Assembly (NCBI RefSeq): GCF_905220565.1
Contig: NC_059397.1
Span: forward strand, 15,191,001-15,255,000
DNA from: Melitaea cinxia
Taxonomy: Eukaryota > Arthropoda > Insecta > Lepidoptera > Nymphalidae
Length of the DNA: 64,000 nucleotides
Direction: 5' to 3'
Position 1 is the first letter of the stretch; the number at the start of each line of letters is the position of its first letter. Of the stretch, positions 11,201 through 20,091 are shown piece after piece. Below the pieces are notes generated by a model. That model worked only from the letters and a program-made list of their open reading frames with translations, did no database searches and was not told the DNA's origin. Position numbers and translations under genes: made by a program.

Positions 11201-11371
11201 AGTGGATTCAGTGGATTCGGTGGATTCAGTGGATTCAGTGGATTCAGTGGATTCGGTGGATTCAGTGGATTCAGTGGATTCAGTGGATTTAGTGAAGTTA
11301 GCATTAACTAATTTAGTGTCGATTTTCTTTTTGGGGTGTCTCACACGACACCATCGTGAGACATTCGATAG
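8177..11371 (-). CDS. pol: Pol, protease-reverse transcriptase-RNase H segment
   Basis: Residue numbers count from the GTG at 11344; the frame stays open upstream to the slip site at 11371. A serine/threonine/glutamate repeat spans 20-53. The aspartic protease active site IDSGSS is at 146-151. RT spans about 420-620 with D506 (LDLASG) and the catalytic YLDD at 568-571. RNase H has D717 (TCDAS), E757, D783 and D826 (ADALSR). It is followed by a 220-residue acidic, Pro/Ser-rich linker. It ends at 8177 in a different frame from integrase. It is probably made as a Gag-Pol fusion by -1 frameshifting, since no ATG lies near its start and it overlaps the gag end. Function: protein processing and copying of the RNA genome. 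Confidence 0.93.
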   Translation of the reverse strand, partial: LSNVSRWCRVRHPKKKIDTKLVNANFTKSTESTESTESTESTESTESTESTESTESTESTESFKNTVSNKATVSFKPTISKRNTVSPKSTVSCKSNVSNKTTASSGSLSTESTETVLPIKKELDIFEITSDPTKILLPHIQVHTSLSNKPLSLLIDSGSSISLIKFSCIQNLPKLTHETINLKGIDPAEECIQTMGHFNLKLYLNKSLRKHVSYKFHVVKDINLPYDGIIGSDMLDSFKCAIDYNKDNLRIDNEDVKLQFREPTYIIPPRTEMIIECSVKNPEIREGFILDQNICDNILIANCLVKVKDNNRINISVINISDSLITLNSNLDLPISSKPKLLGVSKPTIYPVNFSNNNINTYNRTQSVLDQLRTSHLNEEETSALYDLCSEYSDIFHLPGEILTCTTAINHEIKTNSDVPVHTKSYRFPEVHKEEVRKQTEMMLEQGIIEPSNSPWSSPIWVVPKKQDASGEQKWRVVIDYRKLNDVTIGDTYPIPQINEILDQLGNSKYFSTLDLASGFHQIPMNPADAAKTAFNIPNGHYQFTRMPFGLKNAPATFQRLMNTALSGLQGIRCFVYLDDIVIYSHNLQSQIENLRLVFQKLRKFNLKLQPDKCEFLRREVGYLGHIITEEGVKPNPEKIKAVTKFPIPESPKDIKSFLGLVSYYRRFIPDFSKIAKPLTTLLRKDTPFKWENQQQLAFDSLKHKLTTAPILCYPDFTKPFVLTCDASNYSIAAVLSQGPIGKDKPIAFASRTLNKSESNYSTTEKELLAIIFGCKTFRPYIYGRKFQIITDHRPLKWLFNHKDPSSKLQRWRLKLEEFDYDIIYRKGKLNSVADALSRYPVNPVYPEDIPNPNNSSDSNDSLIDLQGINLSPQSGDLNLDFDSLDIPSPELSSQLDPLLLPSANDPPTQSVDIHEKSVSMPTDYPSVPNQNILHPNLKTTNIPVEQEHTDLNDINIDLELLNPSTSPNANPSEETESIKISNADYSKFLKESASKNIQYDTKIIEHNESLLKSQCKIILVPTSIDLDESNPYVQDILNSIENSNEIMYCEKQLYSFNKLQYKK
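11189..11287 (-). repeat. 9-bp coding minisatellite (11 units) in pol
   Basis: Eleven tandem 9-mers (GATTCAGTG on plus, two units with GATTCGGTG) encode (Ser-Thr-Glu)11 near the start of Pol, ahead of the protease. The unit length is a multiple of three, so copy number can change without breaking the frame. A serine/threonine-rich degenerate continuation follows it. Confidence 0.95.
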
Positions 11372-12396
11372 TTTTTTTCATCATCGCCATTTGTCTCATC
11401 GCGAAGTTGTTCTACACATTCGTGGGTAAAGTTAACACGTTGTTGAGCTCTAGATGACGAGGGTTGATTATACATTCTATTGTTATACTCTCTTTTCCTA
11501 CAATTTTCGATGGAATGTCCAATATTCTTACAATACCTACAAATAATTTGGTTTCTAGTACTGGGGTAGTCGCGTTTTGGTAAATTTGGTTGATTCTGAG
11601 CAAATTGCTGGGGCTTTTGAGAATTTTGTACAGATTTAGGGCTAAAGCTGCTACGCATAGGTTTACTTAATTCAGTCATTAATCGCGGAGTAGATTTAAA
11701 CAGTGTTTTTTGAATACGTTCTTCGGAAATAGCTATATTTGTCGCTTCATTTAATGTTTTAGGAGATCTACATCTGGTAATATTAGAGATTCTGGGGTGT
11801 AAGCCTATTAAGAAGTGGTGGAGAGCTAACTCTTCCATGGCCGCCGTTCGGCCCGCTACCTCTTTGACTTTGGACGTGCTCAGCGAAATTTCGGTCAAAA
11901 GTTGGGACAGGCACGTTTCTATTCTCAAAGAGAATTGGGATACAGATTCCTGCAACCCTTGTTTACATTCTTGCAATTCCATTAAAAGATGCGAGTAATG
12001 TTTCCTCACACTGAATTGGTTTTTTAAAAAGTCTTTTAGTTGTTCCCAAGAAATAAACTCTTTAATGGAACAGGCAACTTCGGCCTTGCCACTGAGCTGA
12101 CATAGAATATATTTAAATACTATTGGTTTTTGGACTTCTGTTGCAAGGTCATATGCATTGTTACAATTTATCAGGAATGAGTTGAGGGTTTCCCTAGAAC
12201 CGTCATATGGTTTAATGAATTTTAAAAGAATATTAAGTTCCAGCTCGGGAGTTTAATTCGTCTTTTTTCCTCTCTGTTTTCTTTGTTCTACGGTATTTAT
12301 AGGTCTTTCATCCTCAGATTCGGAGGGCAAATCAACGTGGGTCGGTACGTGTAATGTTTCGACTTTAGCAGCTTTTGGTACTTTAGGTTCTGCCAT
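11341..12396 (-). pseudogene. gag: Gag, interrupted by one stop codon
   Basis: ATG at 12396-12394 in good context (ACCATGG). The frame runs 352 codons to the TGA at 11343-11341, broken only by TAA at 12255-12253 (codon 48). The frame is the same on both sides, so this is a simple nonsense change. The N-terminal 47 residues are charged. The next part is capsid-like, and a zinc knuckle CRYCKNIGHSIENC (C-x2-C-x4-H-x4-C) lies at 11500-11541. The carboxy end overlaps the pol frame. Function when intact: particle assembly and RNA packaging. A product could start only at an internal codon here, or be supplied by other copies in trans. Confidence 0.88.
11371..11377 (-). promoter_or_regulatory. -1 ribosomal frameshift site A_AAA_AAC
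   Basis: Gag codons read GAA AAA AAC at 11379-11371, giving the canonical heptamer A AAA AAC in the correct register, 28 bases before the gag stop. The pol frame is exactly -1 relative to gag and is open from this point. No downstream pseudoknot was worked out. Confidence 0.85.
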
Positions 12397-12969
12397 GGTT
12401 CTTTTAAATTAATAATATAGGTAGTAAATACTTAATTCGATATAGTAAAACAAGAAACAGTGAAAATATACGCATAAGATATTGAAAAAAAAGGAAAAAT
12501 GTAATAGTAACAAACTGTTTTAGAATTTAAAATAACAAAATTATTGTATAAAACTATTACAAAAAGCCCACCTCGATTCTATAAATAGATTGTGTAGGTA
12601 TATCGTAAGCCAGACTCACGTTGCGCAGAACACCACGGTGGTCCTGATAAGAAGCATATCGGTTTTCGCAGTTGCAGTGTGGAGCCTTGGATGCAAGCTC
12701 AATCTCGTTCGACCAAACTATGATGATAATTCACTTTTATGAATGTTTATTTAATAATTGCGGTTTTGTGTTCACAATAAAGTTTTTATTTTATTTTATT
12801 ATATATATTTTGTTTTCACTTCACATGCAAGAGTTAAACTTTTCTCACAGAAATATGTAGTATAATAACACAAATAGTAAAATAGTTATCACTAATTAAT
12901 TTTGTTTTCACGTTTTATTTCACTTTCACACTGGAAGGCGTACCGGGGATCTCTTTTGAAATCCTTTCA
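12397..12969 (-). other. Retroviral leader between primer site and gag
   Basis: About 570 bases of AT-rich leader. It should hold the packaging signal and the env splice donor; neither could be pinned down. Short plus-strand frames here are incidental. Confidence 0.6.
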
Positions 12970-12980
12970 CGCTGCCACCA
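12970..12980 (-). other. Primer binding site, probably tRNA-Leu
   Basis: Plus strand CGCTGCCACCA lies two bases inside the 5' LTR. It equals a tRNA 3' end, including the CCA. The acceptor stem resembles that of leucine tRNAs as I recall them; the identity of the tRNA is an inference. Confidence 0.65.
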
Positions 12981-12982
12981 AA

Positions 12983-13481
12983 TGTTATAACGGATATAGT
13001 TGTCCAAACTACTTGGCAACATTGGGGGTCGTGTGGATGCAAGTTCGACCAATCAGCGGCTTTCGCAATAACTGTTGTCATACCCGTTTAAAAATTTAAA
13101 ATTTTGAATCTGCTCCTCGAGTCGTTAATATAGTTTATGTAATTTCAAAAATTGTTTAAACCGCTAATATAGTCTTAAAAGCGCACAAGTTTATTTTTTT
13201 TAAACCCAGTATCTAACAATAGTATTTTAGTTTTTAAAAAAAAACTATTTATTAATATTTATTAAAAGTTTATTATACTTATTCACATTAACTATATTTA
13301 TTCACTAGAACTAGAATAGGATTTAGAATTGGAATATTATTTAATCTTTAGGCAGCCGATGCCTTCGGGATATGGGATTAGACTGACTACCAAAGGTTCT
13401 AACAATGATCATATGACAATATTGCTGACGCGGTAGCGTCACAGGACTCAGCAATTCCTCTTACATAACCCGGGTATAACA
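12983..13481 (-). repeat. 5' LTR, full length (499 bp)
   Basis: Begins TGTTATACCCGGG and ends CCGTTATAACA on the minus strand. It contains the 223 bp missing from the 3' LTR. It should carry the promoter of the provirus; no confident TATA box is assigned in this AT-rich sequence. Confidence 0.92.
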
Positions 13482-13545
13482 GATCGAAGTACTACTTCAG
13501 TCGGGCCGCTTCATATTTTGAGCAGGAAATTTCTAAAAACGGTAA
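13482..13545 (+). repeat. Family A copy 2, right fragment
   Basis: After the second GATC it continues GAAGTACTACTTCAGTCGGG...TTTTGAGCAGGAAATTTC, the tail of family A. Confidence 0.8.
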
Positions 13546-13602
13546 AATCTTTTAATAGCATTTCCATAAAATAAAAGGCTTCGCAATCAATCCGATTATT
13601 GA

Positions 13603-13773
13603 ATAAAAAGTTTACTTCAGCGTTATAAAGAGGAGCTAGATATCCTTTATGCGGTGCATGAATCAAACAATAGAATGGCACTGGCTGGATCGTTTGGAGG
13701 ATTGGATTTCAAAGACGGACTTTGTAATCCAAGACGCTTGTTAAAAGCAGTTTGTAGCCACCAATCAAGTTAA
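13603..13773 (+). other. Short coding-like frame with possible splice acceptor
   Basis: A 56-codon frame ending TAA at 13771-13773. Composition looks protein-like (for example EELDILYAVHESNN, then LAGSFGGLDFKDGL). A possible acceptor TTTACTTCAG ends at 13620. It could be the last exon of a host gene or a transposon relic. I do not recognise the product and see no partner exon. Confidence 0.25.
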
Positions 13774-14509
13774 CTCTTGTTCAGATCTATATTCGAATAT
13801 GGTCTAACGATGTAGTTTATAACGCGTAATTGCAATATGACTTTACAGAGTGTACATCTATATGAATATGTAGATAGGTGTGTTGATGGATTTCATGGTT
13901 TACAAAGTGACGAAAACCGGTAAACAGTTAAAAACTTTTACTATCAAAAATTAAGAAATATGTAAAAATTTGTAAGAAATTTAGTGAAATATTCAAGAAA
14001 CAGAATAGGTAGATAAGAAATTCAAATATGATATTAAAACGGCTAACGTAAAATATGATCTCCAATAAAAGGAAATCCATATTCATAAGAATGATTTAGT
14101 ACTTTGAACTTACAAAGTTACTTTTCCGATGTTACGTAACTAGTTGAGTGCGGATCGAAGGTCGTCACGACAATGAAGAGTTACTGCTGTTAGCGAACAC
14201 TCTTATAAGAATATATATCGCTTATGTCTTCTTAGTAACTTATAATGCTAAGCGTATGCGAAGGGATGCAGTGATCACAGCTAAATTATGCTATACTCAT
14301 CTCAAGTAGTATTGTCTTAAGGCGATTAAGGCGTGATCACCTTACTCACCACAGGAACACAGGAGCTCTTGGGGACGGCCGGGGTATGCAGTGTGCTTGC
14401 GAATGCTTATGGTGTTCCAGTCAATAGGCTAGGGCTTAGCTGTTAGCCCGCAATTGACAGGCTTAATTATTTTTGACCAGTTTAAAATTAAGTAAATTAT
14501 ATATCATCA
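13774..14509. other. Non-coding, with a weak family A remnant
   Basis: AT-rich. At about 14325-14360 the words GTGATCACCTTACTCACCAC and AGGAACACAGGAGCTC recall family A, but the copy is rearranged. Nothing else supported. Confidence 0.35.
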
Positions 14510-14850
14510 TGCTGTGCTGTGTGGCTACGGCACTAAAGAATTTAGCCACCCCCTCTCTTCCCGTGGGTGTCGTAAAAGGCGACTAAGGGATTACAAGGTT
14601 CCACTACCACCTTGGAACTTAAGAAGCCGACCGATGGCGGGATAACCATCCAACTGCTGGCTTTGAAATACACAGGCCGAAGACGGGCAGCAGCGTCTTC
14701 GGTGCGACAAAGCCAGTACTGCGGTCACCAACCCGCCTGCCCAGCGTGGTGACTATGGGCAAAACACATGAGCTCACGTTATTTTTGGCGTAAACTTGTG
14801 GAGGCCTATGTCCAGCAGTGGACTGTATAGGCTGTAATAATAATATATCA
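14510..14850 (+). repeat. Dispersed repeat family C, copy 1
   Basis: Contains CCCGTGGGTGTCGTAAAAGG, GGGCAGCAGCGTCTTCGGTG and the end block TCCAGCAGTGGACTGTATAG, then ATAAT repeats. Shared with 40456-40672 (inverted, chimeric), 50050-50378 and 63366-63745. The end block and ATGATG-type tail resemble 3' ends of RTE-like LINEs and their SINEs. Antisense frames in it repeat between copies only because the DNA is repeated. Confidence 0.7.
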
Positions 14851-15671
14851 TCATACATTTTTCAATTTAACGTAATTTGATGACATATAATTATTTGCGT
14901 ATTTGTTTTGAGCTGCGATACACACAACTATAGGACATATTTGTGTGTCAGCATACGTCTAGCTTTCTGTCCTCTTCGCAACTTTAATCTCTGTGGTGCG
15001 ATTCCTTAACGTCGCAATGCAATGTACAAATGCAATATTTTAAAGAAAGACTTTTTATGGTTTTTTAACTGAACGTGTATACGATGCGTTCTAAAGTATT
15101 TTATCTCGACTGTTTGTGACAAATATGCAATTTTATAGAATTTTATAGCTTAGATTTAGTAGCTGTAAACGGTATGATTTTACTTTTCCGCCCGTAACAT
15201 TTTTAAAGTTATAGTTCTGTTAGCGCGTAAGGGAAAAATAATGTGAGCAAATTTTTACGATGCGCGCGCACACCGTCACAAAAAATCGAAACTTTGAAGT
15301 TAGCTACTCAACGAAGAAGAAGTTAGCAACGTGAAGTTAGCTTGAAAGTATAACTTCTTACGTGCATACATATGTACACACAGTTGTTTTAATATTTTTA
15401 ATACCCAAAAATCAAACTAAGGTAACTAAACATCAGATTTCAAATGAAGGGTTCGTTTTCTATTTCTAAATCCATAAAATAGTTTTTTCATCAATGAAAC
15501 AATATCTCTATAAGATAGATATATTTCTGTGTACAAATAACATTTTTCGATTATTAAATCATGTTCTATCCACTAAAATAATTTGAATTCTCTAATTATT
15601 TTCTATTTTAAATAGCTTTTGTGCATCAAGTAATCGTTTTGCCACCCTGTTAAATGAACTGTCAATGATAG
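14851..15671. other. AT-rich non-coding DNA
   Basis: No gene, RNA or repeat recognised. Confidence 0.4.
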
Positions 15672-15675
15672 GTAC

Positions 15676-16483
15676 CCGAGTAGAATTTTTTTCGTCTTCC
15701 TTAGAAGGACCGGACCAGGCATTCCTGATCAGGACTAGATAAGGCATGTAACGCAGATGATTGGTCTGGACCTGATCAGGATGAGATGAGATTTCCTGAT
15801 CGGGTCCAGATCAGGAAATCTCATTTCATCCTGATCAGGTCCAGGATCCTTCCTGATCTGGACCCGATCAGGAAATCTCATCTCATCCTGATCAGCCGGT
15901 TCGGTCCGGTCCTTTTGAAAAACACGAATGTATATTCTTGAAAAAATTGTTTAACAAAAAAAAAAGCGAATTAATGTTATAAATATGTTACGTAACATAA
16001 TTATTATGATATTTATTTGCGTTTATTTTTTCCAATGTATTATTTATTTATGTTTTTACTTTAAATATTAATTATTTTTATTTATTTTTATGTTATTAAT
16101 TAATTATTATTATTAATAAAAATTTTATTTATTAACTTCTAATAATTAGCTACTAATTAACTATTTCCTATTACTTACGACTGTTCCACTTTGTAGAAAT
16201 GGACACCCTGCTAGACTGTCCTGATAATACTAAGTGCGCTTAAAAACATTAATAGCGCGATTCAGGCTCAGTTTGCGTAATTTCTTTCAGGCTATCCTGA
16301 TCTGGACCGGACCGGGTCCTGATCCAGTATGTCTTACCATACTTGATTATATTTTACATCAGGCTATCCTTGTCTGGACCAGACCCGGTCCTGATAGAGC
16401 TTGCCGGATCTGGCATGCCTCATTCTATTCTGATCTGGTCCAGATACATGATCTGGTTGAGCCTGATCTTTTCTTCTAGTCGG
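15676..16483 (-). mobile_element. Non-autonomous TIR element 'T2' (808 bp)
   Basis: The cleanest copy of element T. The left end CCGAGTAGAA and the right end TTCTAGTCGG form a 10-bp inverted repeat with one mismatch, flanked by GTAC on each side (15672-15675, 16484-16487). It contains palindromic CTGATCAGGATGAG blocks at 15772-15895, an AT-rich centre and one 72-bp unit at about 16290-16370. It has no coding capacity. It is inverted relative to T1 across the retrovirus. Confidence 0.75.
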
Positions 16484-16487
16484 GTAC

Positions 16488-17300
16488 AGCATACTATAAG
16501 AAAATTATTGATTCTATATATTAATACGTGAAGCAAAAACTTTGTACCCCCTTTTACGAAAACTGCATAGACGGAGAAGTATGAAATTCCCCTTTTAGTT
16601 TATGTAGAAAAGGAGTGCAGAATGCTAATTTTTTTTAATTATGCATAAAATATTAAATCAATAAAAAAAACATTACATACACAGATACTCTTTTGTTTAA
16701 TATTCAAACTTATAATTTAAATTAATTATGGTCAAGTTTCGGCCACTGGGCGACCACAAGTAGTAATTAAAATTTAATACGATTAATACGGCCCTAAAAA
16801 ATTATATTGATTGACTAAATATGTTTAGAGGCGACCTAGTTGACGACACAATTAAGTTGATCCTCAAACAATTCTAGCCTGTATTTGAACCGCTGTAACT
16901 TATTATCGTTACAATTTGTAGGGTTTATCTATAATAGTTTTTATATACACATTGAACCACGCCTATTCCTACACTTTGCATTACAATAAGATCGGTATTT
17001 GCACAAGAATCGGATTGGTGACTTCGGCAAAGGACCAAAAACATTGCTTTGATATCGCTAGAATAGAAAAACAACATTGCGATGTGTTACTCCTGATATA
17101 CGCGAAAGATCCGCAGACAAATTGCCCCCGGGGGATATTGTCAGTAAATAAATACTTACCTATCTACGTTCCGTGATGTATGTGCGGGTTGTCCACGCGT
17201 TATCTCGTTTTTATGAAAGGCGACGTCTGGCACTATGGAAATCGTTTACATTTCGGAAACATCTAGATTAAATATTGTTATACTTTTTTATTTTTTACTT
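16488..17300. other. Non-coding stretch
   Basis: A 75-codon plus-strand frame beginning at a TTG (16952-17176) exists but shows no known domain. No splice sites or repeats could be defended. Confidence 0.3.
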
Positions 17301-17303
17301 TTT

Positions 17304-17643
17304 GGATACTGCGTTGGCGCAACAGTCACAGAACTGGTTTGTGTCTGTTGCGCTGGCGGTTGCGGGCTGGATCCCTGCACATGACAAACATTTGCATTGG
17401 CCATACAGATGTTTGCTGTGGACTGGGTGTTGGTGCAATCCTTGTGGATCTCCCCATCGTGCTTTGGACAGCACGTTGAGCTGTCGGTCCTTATTTTTGT
17501 CATGTACATAATAGCAAACGTTACTATCTATCGGAAATATATCCGCCAACCCGCATTGAAGCAGAGTGGCCGATTAAGCTCTGATCCTTCTCCTACACGG
17601 GGAAAAGATCTATGCCCAGCAGTGGGATATAATAGGCTGAAGC
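17304..17643 (+). repeat. tRNA-derived SINE, family B, copy 1
   Basis: Head GCGTTGGCGCAACAGTCACA (A box) and GCGGGCTGGATCCCTGC (decayed B box), then a body ending CCCAGCAGTGGGATATAATA followed by GGCTGAA. Nearly full-length partner at 46811-47158 on the minus strand. The 3' end resembles an RTE-type LINE tail, which would explain its mobilisation. Overlapping short frames on both strands are not genes. Confidence 0.8.
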
Positions 17644-18639
17644 GTAAACTTTTTGTCTTAAATTATTCTATCTCCTTGTTTTACTGCATATCTAGAGAAG
17701 TATCGTGATCTTCAACTTGTTAGCTCATTTCGGTGTCCTGCACCGCAAAAGCCAGCTAATCTCCACGACTGTCTGCAGGTCTGTTGCGCCCGTTACTGAT
17801 AATGTTTATCTTATAAATAAGTAATTAATATGATCTGTTTTACTTCAATTGAAGAACTACAACTGATAAACAACACCTGTCAGACTTAAACTTTCCTTAG
17901 CAAACGGTATTTGCTTTCGGTACGCCGTTAACATACCAGTAATTCCTGGATATCTTATTACCAACTATCGGTCGTTGGAAATTTTAAGATTATTTCTATT
18001 ACCATATTTTGAGTATTTTATATTAGCTCACCAGTTATTTTCTGGAGTTTCTCAATACCCTGAGATTTCTTCTATTGCAGCTGGGTATTAATAAACAATA
18101 ATTAACACAGTTCTGTTTTCAATTTAAAATATTATTATTTATACTTAGGATAATAACTTTATCGTAATTCACTCATATATTAATGTATATTTTTACAGTG
18201 ATATAGTTTAATAGTAATTGAAAAACTTTATTTAAATTTAATTTAAAACCCAAAATAAAAACATGGAAGCATTTCTAATTTAAACACAAATATTTCATAT
18301 AAATTTGTAAAGATGAATTCCTCGAACACGGCCTATCTATATCTATATCTATGGGTGCTCTAATGTTTAAAGATAGCTGATTACTTTTCTTGAATCTAAG
18401 TCGCTTTTAGATACAATTTTTGATATGTTTTAAATTGTAGATTTTATACCTTTTGGATTTTATTTTATAAATATTACACAAAGTATGAATTTTATATACG
18501 TTATTTTATCATCTCCTTGCTTTTGTCCGTGACTTCACTCAGGTCAGGTTCGGTCAGTTACTTAATATAGCTTTTCATATTTCAGAACAAGTGCTTATTT
18601 TGCAAATAATACACTTAATAAGTACTTATTTAATCTATA
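17644..18639. other. AT-rich non-coding DNA
   Basis: No gene or clear repeat. A short (TATATC)n-like run near 18337-18355. Confidence 0.35.
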
Positions 18640-19235
18640 CATATAATAAAATGGTAGGAAAGTCAAAACTGTACATTGCATATTTTTTTTAAAGAATACT
18701 TGGGGTGTGATGTATAATCGACACCGAAGCCAAATTATAGTTTTTAGAATTTTTGTCTGTTTGTCTGTTTGTCTGTATGTATGTCCGGGATAAACTCAAA
18801 AAGTACTGCATGGATTTACTTCAAATTTAGCACAAATATTATTAAGAAGTCGGGTCAACATATAGGCTACATATTATCACGCTATCACCTACGGGGAACG
18901 AGCAGTGAACCTTTATTTCTTCAACGCATTCTGTAACAACGTGTAATCTAACGACGCATATTTTAATGTTGTTATTATGTTAATAACCATGTCATAAGCT
19001 AGCTTCACACTATAAAAATCACGCAATATAAGTAACTAAGCCGATAAACATAATTAAATGAATATAAGTAGACAAGACAATTTTAAAACAGCGCCATCTA
19101 TGAGATTTTTCTGTAGATATGAAATGTAAAGAAGAAACGGGTAAATGAATGTTATTTTAAAAGGTATAATCGCAGGTATTTTTGGTGCTGTATAGCGTTC
19201 ACGCAGACGACGTCGCGGGCAGCAGCTAGTACCTA
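18640..19235 (+). repeat. Dispersed repeat family G, copy 1
   Basis: About 600 bp. Contains AATGGTAGGAAAGTCAAAAC, TACTTGGGGTGTGAT, a (TTTGTCTG)n stretch and TATCACCTACGGGGAACGAG, ending CGTCGCGGGCAGCAGCTAGT. An inverted, shorter copy is at 59195-59640. No coding capacity. Confidence 0.65.
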
Positions 19236-19860
19236 AATACAAAATTTTATAATCGTGTGGCTTATACACACATATATGGAGTTTTTATATTAGGAAAATA
19301 TCCAACCTCATTTTATTTTATATTTTTATGAAATTTTTGATATGTAGGTTATTTATATTAGTTATATGTAAGTTCTATATATCAACAATGTGTTTTCTAC
19401 ATTTACTCATTCCAATTTATATTTTGCTACATGTATTTTGCTTTGATTATATTATCCTTCAATAAAAATTTAGCAAATATATTTAGATTATTTCTTTACA
19501 TTCCCAGAAAAAGATGTATCTGAATACTAACTCTTATAACGAACTCCCATACAAAGTTTCAATCCTTTTTTTATAAATAAAGGTAGTTTATGTCTTTCTT
19601 AAGATCTATTTTATCCATTTTTGTAGCGAATTTCAGTCAAAATCAGTTCAATAGCTTAAGATGTGAAAGTGAAATAGACAAACATATAATAAAGTTACCT
19701 TCATATTTATAATATTAGCAGGTATGCTTAATGATGCACAAGACTAGAAAAATTTTGCATCTTAAGACTATTACTTTCGAATCAATATCAATATCTAAAA
19801 ACAATTGAAATAATTATTTATCAGTCTGAAAATAATTATGTATAAAATATTTATAAGTTT
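19236..19860. other. AT-rich DNA with a weak repeat remnant
   Basis: Around 19480-19700, words such as TTTCAGTCAAAATCAGTTCA recall short lepidopteran transposon remnants. No gene. Confidence 0.3.
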
Positions 19861-20091
19861 AATTACGCTTTAGCGAACTCATGTTCTGTAATACAACAAG
19901 TGGTCGTCCAAAGAGGCGACGAAACAAAACCCTATCACGAAATGAAGCGTAAAATAGAGTTCCTTCCAAAGATTAGTCCTTTTATCGTGCGTCCCGGACA
20001 GGGGAAATCACGAGGAAATTGCTTAGCGCTTGTAGAAGGCGAGCTAGAGAATCTAGAGAAATACATGGACTCTATTAATATTTTACGTTAA
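19861..20091 (+). other. 77-codon coding-like frame, unrecognised
   Basis: Open frame, without a convincing ATG, ending at TAA 20089-20091. It is richer in charged residues than surrounding frames (DETKPYHEMKRKIEFLP and GELENLEKYMD). It might be a decayed transposon protein or a host exon. No family recognised. Confidence 0.2.

Larger units (their letters stand above)
4545..13481 (-). mobile_element. Errantivirus-like (Ty3/gypsy) endogenous retrovirus with env
   Basis: An 8.9-kb provirus on the minus strand. Order: 5' LTR 12983-13481, primer site, leader, gag, pol (protease, RT, RNase H, integrase), env, polypurine tract, 3' LTR 4545-4820. LTRs begin TGTTATA and end TATAACA. A 4-bp target duplication GATC flanks it (4541-4544, 13482-13485). 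It is inserted in a family A repeat, whose two halves join cleanly across it. The layout and the baculovirus-F-like env fit lepidopteran errantiviruses. The bases shared by the two LTRs show no difference by eye, so integration looks recent. Defects: stop in gag, frame change between RNase H and integrase, and a 223-bp deletion in the 3' LTR. Confidence 0.93.

Noticed and set aside
11043..11429. 128-codon plus-strand frame opposite pol
   Set aside because: Antisense shadow of the Ser-Thr-Glu repeat and adjoining pol sequence.
14619..14858. Minus-strand frame that recurs at 50068-50298 and 63454-63663
   Set aside because: Recurs only because family C DNA is repeated. It runs antisense to the repeat and has no domain.
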